A DNA stretch of 64,000 nucleotides from Janthinobacterium sp. 1_2014MBL_MicDiv (GCF_001865675.1 NZ_CP011319.1:4774001-4838000); one strand, 5' to 3'; positions 1 to 10,531 are shown, counted from the stretch's first letter. Notes: generated by a model not told the origin, from the sequence alone. Translations and numbers: made by a program.

Positions 1-976
1 GACGCACGACATCGTCTGCGACGGCCTGTATATCGCCAGCCTGTCCGACAAGCAGCAGGCCGCCTACGCGGGCTGGCAGGGCGCCTTCTTCAATGCGGGC
101 AAGTTCATCTCGCTGGGCGGCCTGGTGATCCTGGCCGGCTACCTGGAAAAAAATATCGGCGTCAAGCCTGCCTGGTCGGTGATCTTCCTCATCATCGGCG
201 CCATGATGCTGTCGCTGGCCGCCTACCATCTGTGGTCGCTGCCGCAGGTGCGCAACGTGGCCGTGGCCGACAAGAGCGTGGCCGGCATCAGCCGCACCCT
301 GTGGGACGTGCTGGTGGACTTCCTGAAAAAGCCCGGCATCTGGGGCATGATCGCCTTCATCATCCTGTTCCGCGCCGGCGAGGCGCAAGTGCAGACCATC
401 GGCCCGCTGTTCCTGCGCGAAGCGCGCGAACTGGGCGGCCTGGGCCTGTCGACGACGGAAGTGGGCGCCGTGTACGGCACGGCCGGCACCGTCGCCTTCC
501 TGCTGGGCAGCATCGGCGGCGGCTACTTCACTTCCTGGCTGGGATTGAAACGCGCCATGCTGTTCCTGATCCTGGCCATGAATTTACCGAACCTGGTGTT
601 CTATTACCTGAGCCACAGCATGCCGACCGACCTGGCGCTGATCACGGCCGCCCTCAGCGTGGAGATGTTCGGCTATGGCTTCGGCTTCGTCGGCCTGATC
701 CTGTTCATGATGCAGGTGGTCTCCGTGGGCAAATACCAGACGGCCCACTATGCGTTCGCCACCGGCGTGATGCAGCTGGGCTTCGTGCTGTTCAAGATGA
801 TCAGCGGCGACATCCAGACGGCGCTCGGCTACAAGACCTTTTTCCTGTGGGTGCTGGTGTCGGCCGTGCCGGTCCTGATCCTGTCGCGCTTCATGCGCAT
901 CGGTCCGAAAGACCCCGCCGACCAGCCCGACCTGAGCAAGGCCGATTCCCCGCCGGCACCGGCCAACGCCAGCTAG
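1..976 (+). CDS. AmpG-like MFS transporter (5' end outside window)
   Basis: The reading frame is already open at base 2 and runs 324 codons to a TAG at 974-976, so the N-terminus lies outside the window. The visible part has multiple hydrophobic membrane segments and a cytoplasmic-loop signature (GWQGAFFNAGKFISLGG) typical of the AmpG/PAT branch of the major facilitator superfamily, which moves muropeptides or amino-sugar compounds across the inner membrane. The C-terminus is short, polar and proline-rich. An ABC ATPase follows 14 bp downstream, probably in the same operon. Because a chitinase, two NagX-type proteins and a TonB receptor are close by, I infer a substrate such as GlcNAc or chitooligosaccharide. 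Family assignment is firm; substrate is inference. Confidence 0.8.
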   Translation, partial: THDIVCDGLYIASLSDKQQAAYAGWQGAFFNAGKFISLGGLVILAGYLEKNIGVKPAWSVIFLIIGAMMLSLAAYHLWSLPQVRNVAVADKSVAGISRTLWDVLVDFLKKPGIWGMIAFIILFRAGEAQVQTIGPLFLREARELGGLGLSTTEVGAVYGTAGTVAFLLGSIGGGYFTSWLGLKRAMLFLILAMNLPNLVFYYLSHSMPTDLALITAALSVEMFGYGFGFVGLILFMMQVVSVGKYQTAHYAFATGVMQLGFVLFKMISGDIQTALGYKTFFLWVLVSAVPVLILSRFMRIGPKDPADQPDLSKADSPPAPANAS

Positions 977-990
977 GATAGAACCACTTC

Positions 991-2124
<1,134 letters not shown>

Positions 2125-2283
2125 CAATAGCCGCTGTTTATCATGCCGCCGCCCTTGGCCTTATGCGGGCGGAATGGCAGAATGTGCGTTTTTTAAGATT
2201 CCCTGCCCCTTTGCGATGCCGCCGCGCGATGCTGCGGCAGCCAGTGCCGGAGCGTATTTTTGTTATTGATTGAAGGATTGACC

Positions 2284-3588
2284 ATGTCCCAATTCCGTCT
2301 TGCCCGTCTTAGCCTGATCCTGGCCGCCATCGGCCTGAACGCCCTGCCAGCCCTGTCGCACGCGCAGGATACCAAGCCTGCAGCCGCTGCAGCCGCGCCG
2401 GCCGACAGCGTGCGTCCTGAAATCTTCAAGCTGCTCGACCCGGCTGTCGTCAAGGTGTCGATGGATGCGAAAAATTACGCCGACGTGCAAAGCCGCATCG
2501 ACCAGGCCGCCGCCATCCCGGCCCTGACGCCGTACGAGACGTTCGTGCTGAACCGCCTGCGCGTGGCGCTGGCCTCGGCCACCAACAATGCGCCCATGGC
2601 CATGACGGCACTCGAAGCGGTGATCGAATCGGGCAAGCTGGAAAAGAATGTGCAGGGCGATTTCATCCAGGCGCTGGCCAACTACCATTACAACGCCAAG
2701 GATTACCCGAACGCCATCAAGTGGTTCACCCGTTACCAAACGGAAACAGGTGACGTGGCCACCGTGCGCCCTTACATCATCCGCGCCTACTACTTCAGCA
2801 ATGACTTCGCGCGCGCCAAGCAGGAATTGCTGGCCGACGTGACCGCCAAGCAGCAGGCGGGCAAGACGCCGACGATCGAAGAGCTGCAATTGCTGGCCAA
2901 CACGGGCTCGAAAAGCAAGGACCCGGCCACCTACCTGATCGCCATGGAAAACCTGGTGCGCTACTACCCGTCGGATGACTACTGGACCGACCTGCTGGGC
3001 CGCGTGCAGAGCAAGGCTGGCTATTCCGACCGTTTCGCGCTCGATATCCTGCGCCTGCAATTCAAGGCCGTGGGCACCATGCCGCCGCAAGACTATAGCG
3101 ACATGGCGGAAATCGCCCTGCAGAACGCCTTCCCGACGGAAGCGAAAAAAGTCCTCGACGCCGGCTACGCCAAGGGCGTGCTGGGCACGGGCGCGAATGC
3201 CGCCAAGCACAAGAAACTGCGCGACCAGGCCAACAAGGCTGCCGCCGACGACGTGAAGAACATCGCCAGCGGCGAAGCGTCGGCCATGAAGAGCAAGGAT
3301 GGCACGGGCTTGATCAACCTCGGCTACGCCTATGTGACGATGGACCAGTTCGACAAAGGCATCGACCTGATCGAAAAGGGCATCGCCAAGGGCGGTCTGA
3401 AGCGTCCTGACGACGCCAAGCTGCGCCTCGGCTACTCCTTGGCCATGGCTGGCAAGAAAGAGGAAGCGATCAAGGTGCTCGATACGGTCAAGGGCGGCGA
3501 CGGCGTCGGCGACCTGGCCCGCTACTGGATCCTGTGGCTGAACCGTCCTGCCACGGCAGCGGCGGCGCCGGCAGCAGCGGCACAGTAA
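2284..3588 (+). CDS. Secreted tetratricopeptide-repeat protein
   Basis: A 434-residue protein. I choose the ATG at 2284 because it is preceded by GAAGGA (2272-2277) and begins a clear signal peptide (MSQFRLARLSLILAAIGLNA, ending near SHAQ). The mature part is rich in alanine, lysine and paired helices with TPR-like spacing, for example around YNAKDYPNAIKWF and GYAYVTMDQFDKGIDLIEKG. A short Ala/Pro-rich tail ends the protein. It is probably periplasmic and could act as a scaffold. It lies between the transporter genes and the DUF5009 gene, with a terminator directly downstream. The exact role is unknown. Confidence 0.75.
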   Translation: MSQFRLARLSLILAAIGLNALPALSHAQDTKPAAAAAAPADSVRPEIFKLLDPAVVKVSMDAKNYADVQSRIDQAAAIPALTPYETFVLNRLRVALASATNNAPMAMTALEAVIESGKLEKNVQGDFIQALANYHYNAKDYPNAIKWFTRYQTETGDVATVRPYIIRAYYFSNDFARAKQELLADVTAKQQAGKTPTIEELQLLANTGSKSKDPATYLIAMENLVRYYPSDDYWTDLLGRVQSKAGYSDRFALDILRLQFKAVGTMPPQDYSDMAEIALQNAFPTEAKKVLDAGYAKGVLGTGANAAKHKKLRDQANKAAADDVKNIASGEASAMKSKDGTGLINLGYAYVTMDQFDKGIDLIEKGIAKGGLKRPDDAKLRLGYSLAMAGKKEEAIKVLDTVKGGDGVGDLARYWILWLNRPATAAAAPAAAAQ

Positions 3589-3613
3589 TTCTTGCCAGAA
3601 TAATTTCTGCAAG

Positions 3614-3650
3614 AGCGGTTCCCGGTCAGCGCCGGGGCCGCTTTTTTTTT
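3614..3650 (+). terminator. Rho-independent terminator after the TPR gene
   Basis: A GC-rich stem (AGCGG-ttCCCGG paired with CCGGgg-CCGCT, loop around TCAGCG) is followed directly by a run of nine T residues at 3642-3650. It lies 25 bp after the TPR stop codon and 20 bp before the next start. Confidence 0.85.
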
Positions 3651-3669
3651 GACCTCTTTCTCCTCCTCC

Positions 3670-4866
3670 ATGCCGCCAGCCACCGCAGCCACCGCCACCG
3701 AACGCCTGATCAGCCTGGACGCCTTCCGCGGCTTCGTGATCGTCGCCATGATCTGGGTCAACTACCTGGCCGGCATGCCCGGCATCGCCCACTGGCTCGA
3801 ACACGCGGGACCGCGCGCCGACGGCATCACCATGCCGGACCTGGTCTTCCCCGGCTTCCTGTTCATGGTGGGCATGGCGATCCCGCTGGCCTTGCAGCGC
3901 CATTGCGGCCACGTCACGCCAGCCCTGCTGGGACGCCTGTTGTGGCGCTCAGGCAGCCTGATGCTGGCTGGCGTGGTGCTGGCGAACGCCTACCGCTACG
4001 ATGCGCGGGCGGCGCTGCTGCCGCAGGCCATGTATTTCCTGCTGTTCTATGCGGCCATGATACTGCTGTGGCGCCAGGGCGCGGGCAAGCTGGAGCTGGC
4101 GGCGGGCGGCGCACTCATGCTGTTCCTGCTGGCAACGTTCCGGGGAGAATTGAACAGCGAGTTTTCCAGCACCTGGCTGCAACCGTCGTGGTGGGGCATC
4201 CTCGGCATGATAGGCTGGGCGTATCTGCTGTGCAGCTTGCTGTACCTGGCGTGCCGGGGCAGCGGCACGGCGCTGATGGGCGTGTTGGCCCTGCTGATCG
4301 CACTGTACATGGGCGGCACGGCCGGCAGCCTCGCTTTCCTGCCGGCCAGTATCAACGCCATCGTCAACGTGCCGCAGGTGCTCGGTTCGACGGCCGCCAA
4401 TGTGCTGGCCGGCACCCTCGTGGGCCAGCTGTTCCTGCGCGGCTCCCCCTTGGGCCATGCACAGAGGATACGTTTCATGGCGTGGTTCGCGCTGGGACTG
4501 TTTGCCGCCGGCATGCTGCTGCGGCCATATCACCACATCAACAAGATCGCGGCGACGGAGTCCTACACGCTCGTGTGCAGCGCCCTCATCCTGGCCCTGT
4601 TCCTCGTGTTTTATGTCGTCATCGACGTGTGGCGCTGGCGCGCCTGGGCGGTCGTGCTGCTGCCCGCCGGCACCAATGCCCTGTTCGCCTACATCGTGCC
4701 CGACCTGTGGCAGCAGCTGGCGGCCGTGCTGCACCTGCCGCGCTTCTGGTGGCCCTATCTGGCGGCGGGCGGCGCGGCCGGCCTGTGGAATGCCGCCGCC
4801 GTCACCGCCCTGATGCTGCTCTTCACGGCCCTGGCCAGCCGTCACGGCCTGAAGCTGAAGTTCTAG
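3670..4866 (+). CDS. DUF5009 / heparan-alpha-glucosaminide N-acetyltransferase-like membrane protein
   Basis: A 398-residue polytopic membrane protein. The ATG at 3670 is chosen because the upstream in-frame TTG lies inside the terminator T-run. The N-terminus carries the family hallmark SLDAFRGFVIVAMIWVNY followed by MPDLVFPGFLFMVGMAIPLAL, the first helices of the COG4299/HGSNAT-like acyltransferase fold. About ten hydrophobic segments follow. Homologues called NagX occur in bacterial N-acetylglucosamine operons. A second family member is encoded convergently two bases downstream on the other strand. I infer a role in amino-sugar handling; whether it acetylates or transports is unsettled. 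Confidence 0.8.
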   Translation: MPPATAATATERLISLDAFRGFVIVAMIWVNYLAGMPGIAHWLEHAGPRADGITMPDLVFPGFLFMVGMAIPLALQRHCGHVTPALLGRLLWRSGSLMLAGVVLANAYRYDARAALLPQAMYFLLFYAAMILLWRQGAGKLELAAGGALMLFLLATFRGELNSEFSSTWLQPSWWGILGMIGWAYLLCSLLYLACRGSGTALMGVLALLIALYMGGTAGSLAFLPASINAIVNVPQVLGSTAANVLAGTLVGQLFLRGSPLGHAQRIRFMAWFALGLFAAGMLLRPYHHINKIAATESYTLVCSALILALFLVFYVVIDVWRWRAWAVVLLPAGTNALFAYIVPDLWQQLAAVLHLPRFWWPYLAAGGAAGLWNAAAVTALMLLFTALASRHGLKLKF

Positions 4867-4868
4867 CG

Positions 4869-5981
4869 CTAGACCTTGATGTAGATCTTGCGCTTGTCCA
4901 TGCCGTAGGCGATCAGCCAGCACAGCAGCATGAAGCTGACGGCAAACAGCAGCGACCCCAGGCGTGCCGGCGCCCAGCCCGTAAAGCCGTGCTGGTACAG
5001 CCACTGGTACAGGTTGCCGCCGCCGATGCGCACGGTAAACGCGATGATCACCAGCACTTCCGACAGCAGGTAGATGAACAGCGTGTTCTTGCCGAACACT
5101 TCAAAGAAGTAGGTCCAGCCCGTCATTTGACGCACGTCAATGATGAACATCAACAGCGCCAGCAGCAGCAAGTCCAGGCCGATGCCCAGCATGACGTAGG
5201 AGCTGGTCCACAGCTTCTTGTTAATCGGGAACACCTGATTCCAGCACAGGGCCACGGCCACGCAAATGACGCCAGCCACGGCCAGCTGCAGCAGGCTGGA
5301 ACGCAATTGCGCCGGCGCCGCCTGGCGCAGGAAACTGCCCGCCAGGTAGCCGGCGATGACGTTGACGATCGATGGCAGGGTGCCAAGGATACCTTCGGGA
5401 TCGAAGGCGATGCCTTCGCCGTGGTACAGGTGGCTGTCCCCCAGCAGCAATAAATCCAGCTTGGCCGGCGCATTGCCGTGCAGGCTGTAGTCGCCCCAGG
5501 TGGCCAGGATGGCCCAGTAGCCGAGCAAGGCGGCAGCGCTGAAGAGCAACGCACCGCGCGTCTTCCAGTAATGGAGGATCAGGGCGGCGGCCAGGTAGCA
5601 CACGGCGATGCGCTGCAGCACGCCGGGAATGCGCGTGTGCGACAACGGCGACCAGGCAAACTGGCCCGCATCGTCGATCCTGAAGAAGGGGAACCAGTAT
5701 AGCAAAAAGCCCAGCCCGAAGATCAGCGCGCTGCGCTTGCACAGCTTGGCCAGCACGGCGCCATGGCCCAGGTGTTCATACTTGCCCAGCGCAAAGGCCA
5801 GCGCATTGCCGACGACAAACAAAAAGCTGGGAAACACCAGGTCCGTCAGCGTAAACCCATGCCATTCGGCATGCAGGAAAGGGGCATACACGCTGCCCCA
5901 GTCGCCAGGCGTATTGACGACAATCATCAGGGCGACGGTCAGGCCGCGCAGGACGTCGAGGGCGAGATAGCGCTGGCTCAT
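4869..5981 (-). CDS. nagX: NagX-type membrane acyltransferase homologue (DUF5009)
   Basis: A 370-residue inner-membrane protein of the HGSNAT/NagX family. The N-terminus LALDVLRGLTVALMIVVNTP and then HAEWHGFTLTDLVFPSFLFV match the conserved first two helices, including the His-Gly-Phe and Asp-Leu-Val-Phe-Pro motifs. About ten membrane segments follow and the tail is Lys/Arg-rich (MDKRKIYIKV). Its ATG overlaps the stop codon of the upstream chitinase by 4 bp (ATGA), so the two are translationally coupled. This pairing supports a role in handling GlcNAc or chitooligosaccharides after chitin hydrolysis. The paralogue at 3670-4866 is more divergent. The symbol rests on family and context. Confidence 0.8.
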   Translation of the reverse strand: MSQRYLALDVLRGLTVALMIVVNTPGDWGSVYAPFLHAEWHGFTLTDLVFPSFLFVVGNALAFALGKYEHLGHGAVLAKLCKRSALIFGLGFLLYWFPFFRIDDAGQFAWSPLSHTRIPGVLQRIAVCYLAAALILHYWKTRGALLFSAAALLGYWAILATWGDYSLHGNAPAKLDLLLLGDSHLYHGEGIAFDPEGILGTLPSIVNVIAGYLAGSFLRQAAPAQLRSSLLQLAVAGVICVAVALCWNQVFPINKKLWTSSYVMLGIGLDLLLLALLMFIIDVRQMTGWTYFFEVFGKNTLFIYLLSEVLVIIAFTVRIGGGNLYQWLYQHGFTGWAPARLGSLLFAVSFMLLCWLIAYGMDKRKIYIKV

Positions 5982-7297
5982 GGCTGAGGCGACAAAATAG
6001 GCGCCAGGGCCGTGCCCAGCGTGTGCTGCGCGTCACCGCTCAACTCCCAGAACATGCCGCCGCGCAAACCCTTGGCGCGGATGTAGCGCACCTTTTCGCC
6101 CACCGATTGCGCATCCTCATAACTGATGAAAACGCCGCTGTCGCGGTGGTATAGAAATGGTACCTTCGAGGCGGCATTCCAGTGGCGCTGGAAGCCGCGC
6201 GCACCCTTGCCGTCGGCCAGGTAGCCCTGGTCGACCAGGTGGCGGTAGGTAAATGTCGGCGTGCCGTCGTTGCCGCTGGCAGCGCCCTGGCAAGCCTGGT
6301 ACAGGCCGTCACCGCGGGGGCCGGCGGCGCACTGCTTCCAGCCATAGCCATAGAAGGGCACGCCCAGCACCAGTTGCGCCGCCGGCACGCCGGCGCGCAG
6401 GAAGCGCGCGACGGTCGCATCCACATGCAGATTCTTGTCGCGCAGCGGGTCGGCCGGGTCGGCGTACAGGGGCGCCAGCTGGCCATTCTCGGCATCCCAC
6501 ACGCCGCGATAGTCATACGTCATCAGGTTGATCCAGTCGAGCTGCGCCGCCAGGCGCGCCATCCAGCCGGGCGCAGCTTCGCTGTCGTCGGTCAGGCTGG
6601 CATGCGCGCCGGCGGCGATGGTGATCAGGTAGTGGCGGCCTGCGGCCTGTTTGCCGGCCTGGTCGAATGCGCTGCGCAGCTCGCCAACCAGGCGCACATA
6701 GTTCTCCTTGTCGTCGCTGCGGTGGCAGACCCTGCCTTCGATGCAGGGAATGCCGCCCGTGGCAGGATGCTCCCAGTCGATATCGATACCGTCGAGGCCG
6801 TGCCGGCGCACCAGTTCCAGCGCGGAAGCGATAAAGGCCTGGCGCGCGGCCGGCGTGGCGGCCACGTCCGAAAAGCGGTTCGACCAGATCCAGCCGCCCA
6901 CGGACAGCAAGACGCGCAGCCGCGGATGATTTTTCTTGAGCGCATTGAGTTTGCGCAAGTTGTCGGCATCGGCTTGCGGCGCCGGCAGCACGATGCTGCC
7001 ATTCGCCGGCCTAGCAGGCTGGCCGTCGGCTGCCAGACAGGCCTGGACACCGCCACCATCGGGCGCGGGGTTGCCATGCTCGCCGTCCCAGCAGATATCG
7101 GCAAATGCATACTGGATCAGGCTGACATTGCCAGCGCGAATATTGTGTTCGTTAACTGGAAAATCGGCCGATTTCCAGCCGGGATAGTATGCCACCACTT
7201 CCGGCGCGAAGGCCGGTGCGGCGGGAGCGGCGGCGGCGGCCAGCGGCAGCGCGCAGGCGAAGCAGGCCAGCATGGTATGGAATGTCATCGTATTCAT
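5978..7297 (-). CDS. Glycoside hydrolase family 18 chitinase
   Basis: A 439-residue secreted enzyme that hydrolyses beta-1,4-GlcNAc linkages. The chosen start (7297) gives a signal peptide MNTMTFHTMLACFACALPLA followed by an Ala/Pro stretch. GH18 hallmarks are present: the strand motif SVGGW (132-136) and the catalytic DGIDIDWE (169-176) with Glu176 as acid/base, then MTYDYRG and a C-terminal GGMFWELSGD strand. The protein is a single catalytic domain with no obvious chitin-binding module, so it may act on soluble oligomers. It is translationally coupled to nagX and lies downstream of the TonB receptor, separated by a terminator. Confidence 0.92.
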   Translation of the reverse strand: MNTMTFHTMLACFACALPLAAAAAPAAPAFAPEVVAYYPGWKSADFPVNEHNIRAGNVSLIQYAFADICWDGEHGNPAPDGGGVQACLAADGQPARPANGSIVLPAPQADADNLRKLNALKKNHPRLRVLLSVGGWIWSNRFSDVAATPAARQAFIASALELVRRHGLDGIDIDWEHPATGGIPCIEGRVCHRSDDKENYVRLVGELRSAFDQAGKQAAGRHYLITIAAGAHASLTDDSEAAPGWMARLAAQLDWINLMTYDYRGVWDAENGQLAPLYADPADPLRDKNLHVDATVARFLRAGVPAAQLVLGVPFYGYGWKQCAAGPRGDGLYQACQGAASGNDGTPTFTYRHLVDQGYLADGKGARGFQRHWNAASKVPFLYHRDSGVFISYEDAQSVGEKVRYIRAKGLRGGMFWELSGDAQHTLGTALAPILSPQP

Positions 7298-7327
7298 CTC
7301 GCTACAGAAAGAAAAGCATCTTGCAAT

Positions 7328-7360
7328 AAAAAAATGGCGGAGCCAGCTGCGCTCCGCCAT
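7328..7360 (-). terminator. Terminator/attenuator between TonB receptor and chitinase
   Basis: A perfect 10-bp stem (ATGGCGGAGC at 7334-7343 with GCTCCGCCAT at 7351-7360) is followed on the minus strand by seven T residues. It lies 53 bp after the receptor stop and 31 bp before the chitinase start, so it can cap receptor mRNA while allowing partial read-through into chitinase-nagX. Confidence 0.85.
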
Positions 7361-7412
7361 GCGTCATGCCATCCCGGGTGTCCGCCGGGAGGCAACGACT
7401 AAGTCCAACGTC

Positions 7413-10142
7413 TTACATCTTGCCTTGCAATGCCAGGTAGATCTGACGGCCGTTCTTGTAGAACGCGCCTGGCATGTCATCCGAACCCTGGGTCTTGATA
7501 ACCGAGCGCGACAGTGGATTGTTGAGGTCCTTGCCGTCCAGCGTGATGGCCAGGTTTTCCGTCAGCTGGTAGGCGATCGATGCCGACAGGCTGCCGATGC
7601 CGGCCTGGTACGCGGCGCTGCGACGCGAGGTGCCGTTCAGGAATTCCGAACGGTAGCTGTACGTCAGACGTGCGCTGAACTTGTTGTTTTCGAAGAAGGC
7701 ACCCAGGTTATAGGCGCTTTTCGAAGTACCGATCATGGTGCAGTCGCCGGTATCGCCGCATGGCGAACCCTTGACCTTGCCCGTTTCCTTGCCATCGGTG
7801 TAGGTGTAGTTGGCGTTCACACCGAAGCCTGCTGGCAACGCTTGCACGTAGGACAGTTCCAGACCCTTGACTTCCGCCGTGGTATTGGTTGGCGTGCCAA
7901 TTTCATACTGGGTGAACTTGTTCTGCAACTGGTTGTAGAACGTCGTCACACCCTTGCCGTAGGTCACATAACCGTCGAGCGACGAGTAGAAGATGCCAGC
8001 CGAGACCATCGATTTCGGTGCAAAGTACCATTCCACGCCCACGTCGGCGTTGTTCGAACGGATAGGACGCAGGTTAGGATTGCCGGCATTGCCGTCGAGC
8101 TGGTTGTCGCGCAGATCCAGGCCAGCCATCATGCCCAGTTCAGGACGAGCCATGGTACGGCTGATGCCGAAACGGCCCACGATATCTTTCGTCACGTCGA
8201 GGCGGAAGTTGGCGCTAGGCAGGAAATCATTGTACGTATTGGTGTAGTTCTTGATTTCGTACTGGGCAGCCGGATTCAGCTCGTAGCGGTTGACGTCTTC
8301 CTTGGTGTGCACATAACGCACGCCGAAGTTACCCGACAGGCCTTCCGTGCCGAAGTTCGCCATCGCGTACACCGACTGGGTCGGTTCCTTGATGTTGAAC
8401 TCGGACTGGCGCAGGTTGCCTTCATACGTGGCATTCGCTTTCAGCCACTTGTTGACGCTTGCTTGCGAGAACGTCCAGTAACCGGCGCCATTCACGCCCA
8501 GGTCCTTGAAGTTGCTTGGGAACGAGGTCAGGCCATCCATGGGCAGGTTGGCGGTCACGCCCAGCGATGGCTTGGCGACGATGCCGATGGCCGTCAGGTC
8601 ACGCTTGTGTTCCGCGACACGGGCGCCGAATTCCACGGACGAGATCGCTGGCAGGTCCAGCTTCAGGATACCGTCGATCTGGCCATAGGTTTCCTTGTCG
8701 TTCGCGGTCACGTGCGAGCCGTAGGTGTAAGGCGTTGCCTGACGGCCGCCGATCGAGAACTTGTCCGCGCCCGGGGTATCGTAGATCACGCCGTGCTTGG
8801 CGCCGTTCTGGGTATAGCCGCCGCCCGTCCAAGGCATCCAAACGCCCAGCGCGCCGCTTTCCGTATTGCCGACACCCTTGGTCGTGCCGACTTTACCCGA
8901 GAAGGTCAGGCGGTCGTTGACGCGGTACTTGGCATCGATGTTGAAGAAGTCGGACTTGCTTTCCGCCACAGGACGGCTGAACTCTTCCTGCACTGCGCTC
9001 GAGTAGCCGGCGCAGACGGCGCCGCAATTGGCTGGCACCGTGGTGTGCAGGCCGGTGACGATACCGCCCTTGTAGGTACCGCTGACGTTGCCAACAGGAT
9101 AGCCGCCCTTGCTGCCCGTTTCCAGGCCCACGGTCTGGATGAAGTTGTGGTTGATGTTCGGTGCGTCGAGTTCGGAGTGGAACAGGCTGAAGTCCAGGGT
9201 CAGCGCGCTCGATGGCTTGATCTGCACGTCGATCAGGCCGCCCTTGCGGGTGCGTTCCTGTTCAAACCAGGCGGTGCCGCCCATGTAGTTGACGCGGCCA
9301 CCGGCCGAGCCTGGCAAGGCGCCAGCCACTGCCGAATCCGCGGCAACGCCGTCATACCAGACGCCGTTTTCCTGGCCGACACGGCTCAGCTTACGCTTCT
9401 GGTAGAAACCCTGCACCATCACGCCCATGGTACTGGCATCGTTCTTCCAGTTAATCATGCCGCTGACTTGCGGATCTTTCTTGCCCGAGTTGGACGAGTA
9501 CACGGCGCCCAGGCTGACCTGACCCGTAATTTGTTTCTTGAAGTCCAGCGGTTTGCGCGATTCGATATCGATCACGCCCTGTGCGCCGCCTTCCAGCAGG
9601 TTCGCTTGCGAACCTTTGTGCACGGTGACGCGGCCGATCAGTTCGGAAGGGAACAGCGAGAAGCTGACGCTGCGGCCACCACCGATGATGTTATCGGCAA
9701 ACCAGTCGCCGCTGCTGACCGAGTGGCCATTGAAGGTGGTCAGGGTCAGGCCGAACGGCGTGCCGCGCAGGGCCACGCGGTCGTTTTCGCCAAAGCTGCC
9801 TTCGTTGCCGCCGGCAGCGGCGACGCTGACGCCTGGCACGCGTTGCAGGGAGTCGGCGATGTTTTTGTCGGGCATCTTGCCCACGTCTTCAGCCGTGATC
9901 ACTTCGACCAGGCTGTCGGAATTGCGTTTTTGGTTCAAGGATTGTTGCAGCGATGCACGGATACCCGTCACGACGACGGTCTGGCCTTCATCGACTTCCG
10001 CCGTTGCTGCCGGCTTGGCCTCTTTGGTCACGGCTTCCTGAGCATGCGCCGAGAAACTCGCGCCTGCCATCAACATAGCCACAGCAGCGGCGATAGGCGT
10101 CAAATTGCGTGCTGCAGAGCTAGCTGTCAAATTGCGTTTCAT
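7413..10142 (-). CDS. TonB-dependent outer-membrane receptor (Xanthomonas/Caulobacter type)
   Basis: A 909-residue outer-membrane receptor. It has a signal peptide to about residue 35 (cleavage near AHA-Q), a TonB-box-like TVVVTGIRASL at 55-65, a plug domain with the typical SLVEVITAEDVGKMPDKNIA and IADSLQRVPGVSV motifs, and a long 22-strand-type barrel ending QIYLALQGKM. This subclass commonly imports oligosaccharides in polysaccharide-utilisation loci. Its neighbours, GH18 chitinase, NagX and a GntR regulator, point to chitooligosaccharide uptake. The 389-bp gap upstream is shared with the divergent GntR gene, and a terminator follows the gene. Substrate is inference from context. Confidence 0.93.
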   Translation of the reverse strand: MKRNLTASSAARNLTPIAAAVAMLMAGASFSAHAQEAVTKEAKPAATAEVDEGQTVVVTGIRASLQQSLNQKRNSDSLVEVITAEDVGKMPDKNIADSLQRVPGVSVAAAGGNEGSFGENDRVALRGTPFGLTLTTFNGHSVSSGDWFADNIIGGGRSVSFSLFPSELIGRVTVHKGSQANLLEGGAQGVIDIESRKPLDFKKQITGQVSLGAVYSSNSGKKDPQVSGMINWKNDASTMGVMVQGFYQKRKLSRVGQENGVWYDGVAADSAVAGALPGSAGGRVNYMGGTAWFEQERTRKGGLIDVQIKPSSALTLDFSLFHSELDAPNINHNFIQTVGLETGSKGGYPVGNVSGTYKGGIVTGLHTTVPANCGAVCAGYSSAVQEEFSRPVAESKSDFFNIDAKYRVNDRLTFSGKVGTTKGVGNTESGALGVWMPWTGGGYTQNGAKHGVIYDTPGADKFSIGGRQATPYTYGSHVTANDKETYGQIDGILKLDLPAISSVEFGARVAEHKRDLTAIGIVAKPSLGVTANLPMDGLTSFPSNFKDLGVNGAGYWTFSQASVNKWLKANATYEGNLRQSEFNIKEPTQSVYAMANFGTEGLSGNFGVRYVHTKEDVNRYELNPAAQYEIKNYTNTYNDFLPSANFRLDVTKDIVGRFGISRTMARPELGMMAGLDLRDNQLDGNAGNPNLRPIRSNNADVGVEWYFAPKSMVSAGIFYSSLDGYVTYGKGVTTFYNQLQNKFTQYEIGTPTNTTAEVKGLELSYVQALPAGFGVNANYTYTDGKETGKVKGSPCGDTGDCTMIGTSKSAYNLGAFFENNKFSARLTYSYRSEFLNGTSRRSAAYQAGIGSLSASIAYQLTENLAITLDGKDLNNPLSRSVIKTQGSDDMPGAFYKNGRQIYLALQGKM

Positions 10143-10531
10143 GTACTCCCCCTTGATTTAGGCTCCAGGATTGGAACCTTTTCATTTTTAACGTAGGTCT
10201 TCTTTCCAGCCCGCCCACTCTCGCCGGCATGCTGCAGACCCTTCGGTACAACCACTTACAAAACCAATTCAACGCCAATATACTACTAACCAATACCAGA
10301 ACACTACCAGTTGCAACTTTTTTTTTATAACGTTGTTTGAATCACACAGACCACTTCTCCATAATCATTCCGTAGCCCGTATGGCGAGCTTAAATACCAG
10401 CGGCGAGCCATTCGAAATTGCTGGCTTGATAATTCAAATTGGTTTTACAACGGTCTTTTTTGGTATTATCCAGCGACACAAAACAGATACAGAGCGCGTC
10501 TGCAACGCGCCGTAACGGAGACCCTCAGCGA
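10143..10531. promoter_or_regulatory. Divergent promoter region between TonB receptor and GntR regulator
   Basis: A 389-bp AT-richer gap between two divergent starts. It contains repeated TACCAG motifs (ACCAATACCAG at 10289-10299 and CTACCAG at 10304-10310) and an imperfect dyad TGGTATTATCCA at 10461-10472, 60 bp before the regulator start. TGG...CCA dyads are usual operators for HutC-type GntR proteins, so these are candidate sites. A further CAATACCAG lies after the regulator gene at 11293-11301. Promoter hexamers were not assigned. Confidence 0.4.

Noticed and set aside
2263..3912. Long minus-strand frame opposite the TPR gene
   Set aside because: Composition (Arg/His/Gly/Val rich) is that of an antisense shadow; the plus-strand frame has a signal peptide and repeats.
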